DNA of 64,000 bases, taken from an uncultured Acidobacteriia bacterium (lineage in GTDB: Bacteria; Acidobacteriota; Terriglobia; Bryobacterales; Bryobacteraceae). The notes under the pieces are model-generated. The model made no database searches and was not told where the DNA came from. It saw only the letters and a list, made by a program, of their open reading frames with translations. Of this stretch, positions 53,905 through 62,377 are shown one piece after another; the stretch's first letter is position 1; each line of letters opens with the position of its first letter. A program made the translations under genes and the position numbers. The stretch covers positions 1 through 64,000 of the forward strand of contig CAIQWJ010000079.1 of the NCBI GenBank assembly GCA_903875575.1, written 5' to 3'.

Positions 53905-54843
53905 CTACGTGGCCGGGTGACTTGCGGACTGGAGTTTCCGGCGGCGCCACAGGGCAAGAACTCCGGCAGACCCCGAAGCGAGCAAAGCGAGGGCTCCCGT
54001 GGACGGTTCCGGAGTAGCCGCGGTTGTACCCTCGCCAGCCTGGATCGGATCGCCAGCAGCGTCATACGCCCAGTCGATGGCGGTGATGCTGTTGGCCGCT
54101 CCGTTTACACCAACAGTAAACACGAGCCGCACCCAGCCGTAATCCACATGACCGGCGCCCGCGGTCCCCGTCGACTGAAAAAAGAAACCGGCAAAGCCTG
54201 TTTTGGCGGCCTGCCACCCCACCGACGAATGAATACCCGGCTTTTGTTCCGCTACCAACTGAGACCCACATGGGCAGGGCGGGTGGAAGTTTCCGGCACC
54301 CGCCGATATCATACTGCCAGACGCCAGCATCCTGATCGGGGTAGCAGTTGGCCCGCCACCTATCACCGGATCCCTCAGAAACGCTGCCGCGCCTCCCCCA
54401 GGAATGAATGCGGAGCCGACCAGCGACGCAAAACTCTGCTGGCCAACCCCAACTCCAAAGACTCCCACGACTGCGGTATGTGCCGCGTTTGACAAGTGAA
54501 CCAGCTTCAGGGCCGACGCCGATCCACTTGGCCCAACGCTCGCAATGGATGCCGTGACGGGCGACCCACCGTTGTAAATGATCTGGCCCGCACTCGCGCC
54601 CGTAGTTCCGGCCAGGACGGAACAGGCAGCCGAAGCGAAGATCCGCCAGTCGCCGCGACGAGTTGCCCTGGCAGGATTACTGGCCTTGAAATGAATAGCG
54701 AGGCGATTACTCAACTCGACACGATCCAGATCCCCGGAACGACCGTGCCTGTCATGAGCCGTGATTTCAGAAGGCGGCGGGAGGACGCTTACTTCTTCCG
54801 TATGAAACCGGGCTCGCTTCGCGGTAGTATTCACGAGAGGCAT
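53905..54843 (-). CDS. PEP-CTERM sorted secreted protein (second)
   Basis: A 312-residue protein ending in the PEP-CTERM signal (AATPEPSTGALALLASGSAG, then RRRK). Its inner part has the HVDYGWVRLVF and ITAIDWAYDAAGDPIQAGE blocks found in many PEP-CTERM proteins of unknown role. AGGAG about 11 nt before the ATG at 54843 sets the start; the N-terminus is long (about 60 residues, basic) before the hydrophobic segment IFASAACSVLAGTTGASAG. It is divergent from the sigma-54 activator. Confidence 0.8.
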   Translation of the reverse strand: MPLVNTTAKRARFHTEEVSVLPPPSEITAHDRHGRSGDLDRVELSNRLAIHFKASNPARATRRGDWRIFASAACSVLAGTTGASAGQIIYNGGSPVTASIASVGPSGSASALKLVHLSNAAHTAVVGVFGVGVGQQSFASLVGSAFIPGGGAAAFLRDPVIGGGPTATPIRMLASGSMISAGAGNFHPPCPCGSQLVAEQKPGIHSSVGWQAAKTGFAGFFFQSTGTAGAGHVDYGWVRLVFTVGVNGAANSITAIDWAYDAAGDPIQAGEGTTAATPEPSTGALALLASGSAGVLALWRRRKLQSASHPAT

Positions 54844-55315
54844 ACTTTCTTTGCTCCTGTAATAACGTCGTGGAGTCACTCAACGCACTTCCATTGTCAC
54901 TTTTTACAACTGCTAAGTAAACCCTTCGACGTGGGTTATAGTATCGCAACGTTCTGACAAGTGCAACTTATTTCGTAATTCTCTCTTACTTTCGCTTTAC
55001 TTGCCGGGCCTTTTGCGGCGACTGCTCTTATGTAGCGCCTGACGGGCGGGCAACCGCGCAACTCGCGCCATGCAACGCAGACTGGCAGAGATCTCACTCT
55101 GGGAGACTGACGCGGCACACTTACGACTGGCCCTGTCGGCGGGAAACCGCACCAATTGCGCTTTATGACGCTAACCAGAACAACTGGCGCACATCATGGC
55201 GGTTCTTGAGGTCTTTTCTCCTACACGTTCCGACTGTAAGACCTACCGATTTTCCGCGTACTTGACTATAGAGGTTTTTGGCCAGATAGCCGACTATCTA
55301 TTTCAGAGGATGAAA
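54844..55315. other. Divergent regulatory region
   Basis: Holds the candidate promoter of the PEP-CTERM gene (54938-54966) and the leader of the sigma-54 activator. A plus-strand extension of the activator frame starts at 55196 but lacks family content. I tested it by eye for a GG-N10-GC sigma-54 element and found none with correct spacing. Confidence 0.5.
54938..54966 (-). promoter_or_regulatory. Sigma-70-like promoter of the PEP-CTERM gene
   Basis: On the minus strand TTGCAC (54961-54966) and TACTAT (54938-54943) are separated by exactly 17 bp, giving a start about 85 nt before the ATG at 54843. Confidence 0.5.
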
Positions 55316-56374
55316 ATGGAATCTCGAGCCACTCAGGAACGGACTTTAGTAGGACATTCCACGGGAATTGCCCTAATGCGCAAACAAATTTCACTTCTGG
55401 GACCACAACGCGTCCCGGTCCTGATTCAGGGCGAGACAGGAACGGGCAAGGAAGTTGTTGCCCGTGCCTTATTCGATGCTTTCCCACGGGGACAATTCGT
55501 TCCAGTGGATTGCGGATCGCTGGTTGGTTCTCTGATGGAGAGCGAGCTATTCGGGCATACCAGAGGAGCCTTTACAGGCGCAGGCGAGGGGCGCAAGGGG
55601 CTGATGGACCTCGCCAATGGCGGCACTGCATTCTTCGACGAAATCGGGGACCTGCCGCTTGAAATGCAGGTCAAATTGCTCCGTCTCCTGCAGGAGAAGG
55701 AGTTTCGCCCGGTTGGCTCCTTACAGCGGACAAGGATTGACACGCGCATCCTCGCAGCCACCCACCGCGACCTCAGACGGGAGGTGGCGGCTGGCCGCTT
55801 TCGGGAGGATTTGTTTTACCGACTCAGTGTAGTGGACATCACAATAACGCCGCTGCGCGAGCGCCGGGAAGACATTCCGCTATTATTGGAGCATTTCCTG
55901 CGCAGTGCCAACCGGCCCCACACGTTTTCACACGACGCCATGGTGGCTCTGATGAGCTATGATTGGCCCGGTAATGTGCGCGAACTTAGAAATTGCGTCG
56001 AGCGCATGGTGGCATTCAGTACCTCTACTCTATTCCAATATTCAGACGTTCCACCCAACGTTGTGGCATCCCGCGGACACAGTAGCACCGTTACGGGCGC
56101 TTTTGCCGCAACGGTTGGCGGAGTGACGGTCCGGCATGACACTGCTACCGCCGCGAATGACATTCTGCCGATGCATGAAGTTGAAATTATGGCCATTCAC
56201 AACGCATTACGGCAGACGGGCGGAGATAAGACGGAGTCTGCGCGGAGACTCGGAATCGGCAGAACCACTATGTACCGCAAGATGCGGGCGCACGGGATTC
56301 AGCCCGGTTCCTCCCCACAGAACTCCGGCGCGGGAGGCTCTCCGGCGCGGCTCACAAATGCCGCAGCCGCTTAA
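55316..56374 (+). CDS. Sigma-54 activator (PspF-like, no receiver domain)
   Basis: A 352-residue bacterial enhancer-binding protein that opens sigma-54 promoters. The AAA+ domain is complete: [18 protein letters not shown] (Walker A), [15 protein letters not shown] (GAFTGA loop contacting sigma-54), [19 protein letters not shown] (Walker B) and [18 protein letters not shown] Fis-type helix-turn-helix ends it ([20 protein letters not shown]). Only about 15 residues precede the AAA+ core, so there is no sensing domain and control must come from a partner or expression. AGAGGA 6 nt before the ATG at 55316 decides the start. Confidence 0.92.
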   Translation: MESRATQERTLVGHSTGIALMRKQISLLGPQRVPVLIQGETGTGKEVVARALFDAFPRGQFVPVDCGSLVGSLMESELFGHTRGAFTGAGEGRKGLMDLANGGTAFFDEIGDLPLEMQVKLLRLLQEKEFRPVGSLQRTRIDTRILAATHRDLRREVAAGRFREDLFYRLSVVDITITPLRERREDIPLLLEHFLRSANRPHTFSHDAMVALMSYDWPGNVRELRNCVERMVAFSTSTLFQYSDVPPNVVASRGHSSTVTGAFAATVGGVTVRHDTATAANDILPMHEVEIMAIHNALRQTGGDKTESARRLGIGRTTMYRKMRAHGIQPGSSPQNSGAGGSPARLTNAAAA

Positions 56375-56562
56375 CAGGGCAGCCAGTATGTATAGCGTCG
56401 CTCACCTTACCAGTTCATTGTAGGAGGACCACTTACTTTCCTAGACTTTTCCCTTACACGACAGCGGCCCGAGTTACTACCACATTCTGTAGGACTGGCC
56501 GGTACGCGACTTCAGGATCTCTACTTACACTACACGGGCTGTATCCGCGTCGATCAGACAGT

Positions 56563-57210
56563 GTGAATGATTTTAATCCGGAGATTCGCGCTTCGTTAGG
56601 GAACGGTAAACGCCCCGCCAGTCACCGGAGGGCGATGCGCGCCTCTGTAGCGGCGGGGTTGTTTTTGGCACTGGCCATGGCAGCGGCCGGCGTCAGACAA
56701 AAGGCTGAGTTCGACTACGTCCCAGGGCCTCAACTGCCACCACCGGACCACTGGCCTGCAGTGACATCGATTGCCAGACCCGCAGGACCGATGCTTCTCG
56801 TCTTTGTTCACCCTGACTGCGAGTGCACTGCCGCCACACTGCATGAACTCGCCCGCGTCCTGGCCAACTCCAGCGTCCGTCCGCCAATACGGATTGTAGT
56901 GTCCGGCAGGCTTCCAAACGCTCATTCTGACTGGCGCGAGAGATTTTCCCTGCCGAGTTACGCCCTGATCCGGGATGAGAGCGGCGCGGAAGCTGCTCGT
57001 TTCGGGGCACTGACCTCAGGTACTGTGTTTCTGTTCAGTGCCGAAGGCACGCGCCTGTTTTCCGGAGGTATTACTCCGTTCCGCGGGCATGAGGGACCAA
57101 GTCGGGGACAGGTAGCCCTGCGCACCAGTCTCAACTCCGGGGTTATTGCCCGGGGCCGAATGCCGGTGTTCGGCTGCGCGCTGTTCAGCCTGAAAGGAAA
57201 CAGGCAATGA
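56563..57210 (+). CDS. Membrane-anchored thioredoxin-like protein
   Basis: A 215-residue protein with an N-terminal hydrophobic helix (ASVAAGLFLALAMAAAG) and a thioredoxin-like segment: GPMLLVFVHPDCECTAATLH, where DCEC is in the position of the CxxC. The rest (FSLPSYALIRDESGAEAARF, LFSAEGTRLFSGGITPFRGH) resembles the RedB-type family. With only a CxC, redox activity is possible but unproven. The last codon overlaps the next gene by ATGA, so it is coupled to the GGDEF/EAL protein and may sense periplasmic redox for it. Start uncertain: GTG 56563 or ATG 56635. Confidence 0.7.
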   Translation: MNDFNPEIRASLGNGKRPASHRRAMRASVAAGLFLALAMAAAGVRQKAEFDYVPGPQLPPPDHWPAVTSIARPAGPMLLVFVHPDCECTAATLHELARVLANSSVRPPIRIVVSGRLPNAHSDWRERFSLPSYALIRDESGAEAARFGALTSGTVFLFSAEGTRLFSGGITPFRGHEGPSRGQVALRTSLNSGVIARGRMPVFGCALFSLKGNRQ

Positions 57211-59239
57211 AGCAGTATCTCGCGCTGAACAGGCAGGCGCTGATCGACCAGGCCCGGGTTGGCATAGACAGTTCCGCCCTGTTGATGAACTCGCGGCTTG
57301 ATCGGCTAATGGCCTGGCTACTCTTCGGTGAATGGCTGGCCGCCATCGCGATGGCTCTTTGGCTGACTCCCAGAACCTGGCAAGGTCCAGTATCAACCCT
57401 CCATCCGCATCTGCTGGCGACGCTCTTGTGCGGCCCCCTTCTCGTTTGCCTGGCGGCCGCCGCCGCGTTCCTGTATCCCGGTCAGGCATTTACGCGTCAC
57501 GCCATTGCGACGAGTCAAATGTTGATGTCCGTCGTGCTCGTCGATGCCACGGGTGGCGCGATTGAGACTCACTTCCATATCTTCGGCTCGTTGGCATTTC
57601 TGGCTTTTTACAGGGACTGGAAAGTGCTGCTGACAGCCTCACTGGTTACCTCGGCTGATCACCTGCTTGGCGGTCTGTGGTGGCCCGAAACGCTCTACGG
57701 GGCGATTTACGTAGAACCATGGCGCTGGTTGATCCATACGGCATGGGTCGGCTTCGAGGATGTCTTCCTGGTCGTGCTGATCCAGCAACTCCAGAGCGAA
57801 ACGTGGAAACTCGCCGTCAAAGAGGCTGAATTATCTATCCGGGCTCGTTGCGACGCATTGACGGGGTTGCCAAGCCGGCAGCTGTTATGCGAAGGATTCG
57901 ACCGTCTTTTCGCGGCTGCAGAGACAACGTCAGGCTGCCTGGCGCTGCTCTATATAGACCTGGACCGCTTCAAACAGGTCAACGATTCACTGGGGCACGC
58001 GGTGGGAGATGCGGTCCTGAGTCAACTGGCTGTTCGGCTTCGCCAAATGATTCGCGGGTGCGACATACTGGCCAGGGTCGGTGGCGACGAGTTCGCGATG
58101 CTGATGCCTGCCGCAGATAAGACCGAGGCTGAGTTCTTCTGCGAGAGACTGCTGGAATGCTTTGCCGTTCCGCTGCAGGTGGAGGGGATCTCCCTGATGC
58201 TGAGCGCCAGTATCGGTGTTGCTCTGGCCCCGCTGCACGGGACAAAGCTGGAAGAGCTTTCGACCGCTTCCGATGCCGCGATGTATGATGCCAAATCGCA
58301 TGGCAGAAACCAGTACGCGGTCTACATCGAATCGATGGGCAGGAGCGCTGCGAAGGTACGGCGGATCGCTCATGATCTTCACGGAGCCATCGGGCGCAAC
58401 GAACTGGCCGCTTTCTTTCAGCCGCAGATCAGCAGGGATGGTGACCTCATCGGTTTTGAAGCGCTGCTTCGCTGGAACCACCCGTCTTTGGGAATGGTTC
58501 CGCCATCCCTGTTCGTACAGGTCGCAGAAGCCGGCGGCCTCATCTCATCGCTCGGTGCGTGGATTCTGACGCAGTCCTGCCGGGCCTGCCGTGAGTGGCA
58601 AAAGACAACCGGATTGGAGCTGAGAGTGTCGGTGAACATATCGGCACTGCAACTGGAGGACGGATGTCTGCCGAACGCCGTGGAAAGTGCGCTCTGTGAT
58701 TCCGGCCTCCTTCCCGCTTTCCTGACTCTTGAACTTACCGAATCCGCCATGCTGAACCCAAACGGCGAGAGTGCGGCAACACTGCGGCGACTGCGAAGCT
58801 TCGGCCTGAACTTTGTACTGGACGACTTCGGGACGGGCTACTCCTCACTCCATTGCCTGAATGAACTGCCGGCATCAGGAATCAAGCTTTGCCATACCTT
58901 TGTCCAACGCGCGGCAGCAGCCGATAGCTCGATGCTCGCGGCGTTGATCGATCTCGCGCACAGCAGGGGCTGGCTGTTACCGGTGAAGGGATTGAAACGG
59001 CGCAGCAGGAACAACTCCTGTTAAGTCTTGGCTGTGATGCACTACAGGGCTATCTCTATTCCCGTCCCATGCCCGTCGGGCAGGTGCTTACTTTCATAGA
59101 AGACTTTGGCCCGCAACGTGTTTTTAGACACACCAGCGATCTGATCGCCTTGCGCCGCCGGATTGTCAGGCAGCAGGCCGGCGATTCGGTTGCCCTCCCG
59201 TCTTCTGACAACCAGCTGAGTCATCAGGTTGTGCTATAA
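57207..59239 (+). pseudogene. GGDEF/EAL protein, frameshifted in the EAL domain
   Basis: A membrane c-di-GMP enzyme. Five or six helices (residues about 35-200) lead to a GGDEF domain with a complete active site (LARVGGDEFAMLM) and an upstream RGCD that fits the inhibitory I-site. An EAL domain follows: FEALLRWNHP, VSVNISALQL, LTLELTESAML, LDDFGTGYSSL. At 58966-58969 a GGGG run breaks the frame. As read, the protein ends at 59024 with 20 unrelated residues. Adding one G restores HSRGLAVTGEGIETAQQEQ and LGCDALQGYLYSRPMP, the expected EAL end, to a TAA at 59237-59239. The diguanylate cyclase half should still be made. The IKxD motif reads IKLCHTFV, so the EAL site may be weak anyway. Confidence 0.85.
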
Positions 59240-59265
59240 AGCGCTCATTGGAGAAGCCGCACCGA

Positions 59266-59297
59266 TATAATAGAAATATTGTAGGTATTACCCCTAC
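59266..59297 (+). promoter_or_regulatory. Promoter-like region of the NarL-type regulator
   Basis: TATAAT at 59266-59271 could be a -10 element. GTAGG (59281-59285) and CCTAC (59293-59297) form an inverted repeat just after it, an arrangement fitting autoregulation by the downstream NarL-type protein. TACCCCT inside fits the NarL heptamer TACYYMT. Confidence 0.4.
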
Positions 59298-59386
59298 GAG
59301 CCTTTGGATATGGCCTACCGACCACCCTGGTGTTACCTCAATTTACTTGTACTCCAGCAACTCTTGATTTATCATTGGGTTAAATC

Positions 59387-60019
59387 ATGATGAAACAGGT
59401 TCTCGTTGTAGACGACCATGCACTTGTCAGAGAGGGACTAACCCGCGTGATCGTGGATGCATTCCCCGGATGTTCGGTACAACAGGCTTCGGATGGGCCG
59501 AGCACCATGAAATCCTTGTGGTGCAACACCCTCGATCTGGTTTTACTCGACATCTCGCTGGTCGGAAAAGGCGGCCTTGAGGTCTTGAAAGACATCAAGG
59601 ATGCCTACCCCAAACTGCCGGTCTTGATCGTCAGCATGTTGCCGGAGGACCAGGCAGCTCTTCGGGCGTTGCGCGCAGGCGCGGCGGGGTATGTCTCAAA
59701 AGCTTCGCCCTCGGAGGTGCTGGTGGAGGCAATCCGTCAGGCGGCTTCGGGGGGTAAGTTCATCACACAAAAAGTTGCCGAACTTCTGGCAACGGAGGTC
59801 ACGACGGACCGAACGCGCCCCATCCATGAAACACTGTCCAATCGCGAGTACGAAACGATGCTCCGGATTGGTCGTGGCGAGACCGTGACGGAAATCGCGG
59901 CAGCTCTGAATCTGAGTGACAAGACTGTCAGCACTTATCGGACACGCATCCTGGCCAAGATGGGCGTTCGCAATAATGCCGCGTTGGTTCAGTATGTTGT
60001 ACGCAACCAATTGTCATAA
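59387..60019 (+). CDS. NarL/FixJ-type response regulator
   Basis: A 210-residue two-component regulator. Receiver (1-120): VLVVDDHALVREGLTRVI, phosphoacceptor Asp in TLDLVLLDISLVGKGG, AGAAGYVSKASPSE with the conserved Lys. Effector: LuxR-type helix-turn-helix (LSNREYETMLRIGRGETVTE, AALNLSDKTVSTYRTRI). The likely partner kinase is the NarX-type protein at 62378, in the same block. Complete and in frame. Confidence 0.94.
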   Translation: MMKQVLVVDDHALVREGLTRVIVDAFPGCSVQQASDGPSTMKSLWCNTLDLVLLDISLVGKGGLEVLKDIKDAYPKLPVLIVSMLPEDQAALRALRAGAAGYVSKASPSEVLVEAIRQAASGGKFITQKVAELLATEVTTDRTRPIHETLSNREYETMLRIGRGETVTEIAAALNLSDKTVSTYRTRILAKMGVRNNAALVQYVVRNQLS

Positions 60020-60153
60020 TTAAGACATTTTAATGTAGGATTACCACCTCAAGCCTCCCCCAATACTACATGGCTTGTAGGGCCAATGCTTACCTGAACT
60101 TGCGAGAAGGACCTACATGCTGTGCCGGACAAACTGAGGTATCTTTAAGCCAA

Positions 60154-60597
60154 ATGTTGACGCACCCGCTTACTGTCTTTCTAGTGGATGATTGTCCTGA
60201 AATCGTAGACGCGTTGTCCCGCACGATGTCCGAAATCGAAAGCGTAAGGATCGTCGGCCGCGCTTCCGGCGTTAGAGATAGCCTGCAACAGATCAGGAAT
60301 TTGCGGCCTGATGTGGTCATTCTCGACCTGCGACTTGAGGATGGCACAGGACTCAAACTCCTGCGGGACCTCGGCGAAATGGAGGGAAAACTGCCATGCT
60401 CAATTGTTTTTGCCGCTGATCTGTCAGCTGGCCTGCATCGGCCTTGCCTGAGCCATGGAGCCCAATACGTTTTTCGAAAAGAGAGTTCCCTTGATCAAAT
60501 GGAAGCCCTCATCCACCACCTCGCGGTGAGTCCACGCCAGAGTCCTGAACGCAACGTTAAGATGAACACTTACGCCACGCGTACCAGCGCCGTTTGA
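60154..60597 (+). CDS. Stand-alone receiver-domain protein
   Basis: A 147-residue response regulator receiver: VFLVDDCPEIVDALSRTMSE (acidic pair), DVVILDLRLEDGTGLKLL (phosphoacceptor Asp) and AQYVFRKESSLDQM (conserved Lys). No output domain follows; the tail (SPRQSPERNVKMNTYATRTS) is probably disordered. The gene's last 67 bases lie inside the first copy of a tandem duplication. ATG at 60154; the frame continues upstream to 60070 without family content. It may be a phosphorelay sink or connector for the kinase at 62378. Confidence 0.82.
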   Translation: MLTHPLTVFLVDDCPEIVDALSRTMSEIESVRIVGRASGVRDSLQQIRNLRPDVVILDLRLEDGTGLKLLRDLGEMEGKLPCSIVFAADLSAGLHRPCLSHGAQYVFRKESSLDQMEALIHHLAVSPRQSPERNVKMNTYATRTSAV

Positions 60598-60779
60598 ATA
60601 CCGCATCAAAAGAAAACCACTCTTTAAGTAAACTACTTCTGACTTTCCGGAATTGACACCGAACCGACGATGCGTCCACGCCCGAGCCCTGAACGCAATG
60701 TAAGACGAACACTTACGCTACTGGTACCAGCGGCACTTGAATAACTGGTCACAACTAAACTACTTGGTACTTTCCGGTA

Positions 60780-60785
60780 TTGACA
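60780..60785 (+). promoter_or_regulatory. Displaced -35 element of the histidine kinase promoter
   Basis: TTGACA, a perfect consensus -35. In the sequence rebuilt without the IS element it stands 17 bp before TATATA (62316-62321). The insertion has moved it about 1.5 kb away. Confidence 0.7.
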
Positions 60786-60792
60786 CCCAACC
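60784..60792 (+). repeat. Target-site duplication, left copy
   Basis: CACCCAACC directly before the IS element; the identical 9 bases follow it at 62297-62305. Confidence 0.92.
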
Positions 60793-62296
60793 CACTGCTG
60801 TCCAGGACTGAGCGGAGTCGGGTGAGCTTCGGCTGAAAACACAAGACATAGTTCTAGCCAGTGACCTCGGCGGCGAATGAAGTTGGGGGGTACACCTGTC
60901 GGCGGTGGATGGGGATGCTGTCCAAAATGTTTTCTGCGTTTCGGGATTTTCCTCCAAAATAGACTTCGAGCCGGGCTGGAAGCGTCGCGTGCTGTCCAGA
61001 ACGAGGCGACGGTCAGGTGAGCGGCAGAGGCATCTGTTCCGGGTCAGTATTTTCAGGTGGCTGGAATGGATCGTTCAGCCACTTGACCAGATCGCGGTAG
61101 ACGAACAGTTGCTGACGCAGCAGCGCTACCAGATTCGACAGGCCCCAGTTCCACGTGCTGCGCAGTTGCAGATAGCGCACCACCAGCATGGCGATCAGTG
61201 CCGTCCAGATCTGCGTTTGTACCGCATTTTCACTGGTGCCGATGAAGGTCTTGATGCGCAAAGATTGCTTGATGGCCTTGAAGAACAACTCGATCTGCCA
61301 GCGGTCCCTGTAAATCGCCGCGATGGTGGACGCGGCCAGCTTCAGATGATTGGTGACGAACACCATGGTGTCCTTTTTATCCTCCAGCCAGACCTCGATG
61401 CGGCGTAGCCTCATGGCCTGATCCTTGTCGCTGGCCAGCAGAATCACCTCGTCGCGCAGGATGGAGGAGTTCACTGAAGCGGTGCGCTCCTCCACGATGG
61501 TATAGGAAGTGCTGTCTTTCAGGCGACTGACGAACCACACACCTTGCGCGGTCAACTTCCGCCACCAGTTGTGATCCTCGTAACCGCGGTCGAACACCAG
61601 CATCGCGCCCGGCGAGAACTCCATCTTCCTGGCGGCCGTTACGTCTGCTGTCTTGCCGTCGGTAATTAGCGCGTACTGCGGCAGGAAACTGGAGTTGTCC
61701 AGTACCAGGTGAAGTTTGACCGCTCCCTTGGTCTTGACGTAAGAGGCCCACTCGAACATCGCCACGCACACCGGAATCACGGTCGCATCCAGACTGAGCA
61801 ACGGATGTTTGAAACGGAACTTCCGTTTCCTGTCCTTTGCTTCGATCTGGCAGAGCTTCACCACTCCGTCGAACAGGGTTTTGTACAACTGCCAGGGCCG
61901 GTGCTCATTAGCGTAGGCCAGCGTCGACCGCGTCGGAGCCCGCTCCACCCCGAGGTGCCTCAGTTTGCCTTCGCTTGCCGCCAGTCCTCCGACGATCTCG
62001 CGCAGGGACCGCGCCCCGCCCAGATGGCAAAAAAGGAGCGCGATGAACTGACTCCAACTGGTCATTCCTTTGGCGTGTTTCTCGGTTTGATGCTCGCGTA
62101 CGGCGCTTTCAAATACGCCGCGCGGAATGAAGCGTAAAATCTGACTGAAAATGCTGCATACTCGTTGCATGGGCGGGTGATCCTTTCGGGTTGTGTGTCT
62201 CGCAACTCCAACTCTACTCGGATTGCCCGCTCACCCTGTCTCACCCCTCCCTGCCCACCAGCCCAAGGTGGTTCTCAAACGTTTTGGACAGCAGTG
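60793..62296 (-). mobile_element. IS4-family insertion sequence, 1504 bp
   Basis: The ends are a perfect 12-bp inverted repeat: CACTGCTGTCCA at 60793-60804 and TGGACAGCAGTG at 62285-62296. A 9-bp direct repeat lies on either side. It carries one transposase gene on the minus strand, intact, so the element may still be active. Two further TGCTGTCCA motifs lie inside at 60916 and 60990; the first (TGCTGTCCAAAATGTTT) matches the right end better than the outer left end does, perhaps an extra transposase-binding site. The identical target repeats point to a recent insertion. It separates -35 from -10 of the histidine kinase promoter. Confidence 0.92.
61013..62170 (-). CDS. IS4-family transposase
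   Basis: A 385-residue DDE transposase. An N-terminal DUF4372-type DNA-binding region (FSQILRFIPRGVFESAVREH, WSQFIALLFCHLGGARSLRE) precedes the catalytic core. Catalytic Asp residues are in LLSLDATVIPV and MLVFDRGYEDHNWW; the Y(2)R(3)E(6)K signature is in YRDRWQIELFFKAIKQ. The gene is uninterrupted and full length for the family, so it could make active protein. It begins 126 bp from the right end of the element. Confidence 0.95.
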   Translation of the reverse strand: MQRVCSIFSQILRFIPRGVFESAVREHQTEKHAKGMTSWSQFIALLFCHLGGARSLREIVGGLAASEGKLRHLGVERAPTRSTLAYANEHRPWQLYKTLFDGVVKLCQIEAKDRKRKFRFKHPLLSLDATVIPVCVAMFEWASYVKTKGAVKLHLVLDNSSFLPQYALITDGKTADVTAARKMEFSPGAMLVFDRGYEDHNWWRKLTAQGVWFVSRLKDSTSYTIVEERTASVNSSILRDEVILLASDKDQAMRLRRIEVWLEDKKDTMVFVTNHLKLAASTIAAIYRDRWQIELFFKAIKQSLRIKTFIGTSENAVQTQIWTALIAMLVVRYLQLRSTWNWGLSNLVALLRQQLFVYRDLVKWLNDPFQPPENTDPEQMPLPLT

Positions 62297-62305
62297 CACC
62301 CAACC
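62297..62305 (+). repeat. Target-site duplication, right copy
   Basis: CACCCAACC, identical to 60784-60792, directly after the right end of the IS element. Confidence 0.92.
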
Positions 62306-62315
62306 GAATAGAGAG

Positions 62316-62321
62316 TATATA
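62316..62321 (+). promoter_or_regulatory. -10 element of the histidine kinase promoter
   Basis: TATATA, about 57 nt before the kinase start. The hexamer now standing 17 bp upstream is AGTGCA, from the end of the IS element and the target repeat, which agrees with the consensus -35 at only two of six bases. Confidence 0.65.
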
Positions 62322-62377
62322 GTAACGTTAGTTTCGAGCAGAGTTTCAAACGTTTCGGGGCGAGGCTGGACTTTATT

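Larger units (their letters stand above)
60531..60792 (+). repeat. Imperfect tandem duplication of the receiver gene's 3' end
   Basis: Copy 1 (60531-60674) contains the end of the receiver gene plus its downstream flank. Copy 2 (60675-60792, continuing after the IS element at 62306) repeats it with small changes and a deletion of about 15 bp. Matching points: TCCACGCC, CCTGAACGCAA, GAACACTTACGC, TACCAGCG, AAACTAC, TTTCCGG and TTGACACC. In copy 2 the coding frame is lost because GTTAAG has become GTAAG. Confidence 0.85.

Noticed and set aside
60916-62293. IS boundaries at TGCTGTCCAAAA (60916) and its inverse at 62282-62293
   Set aside because: The inner left motif matches the right end over 16 of 17 bases, but no target duplication flanks it. 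The outer pair 60793/62296 has perfect 12-bp ends and a 9-bp direct repeat on either side.
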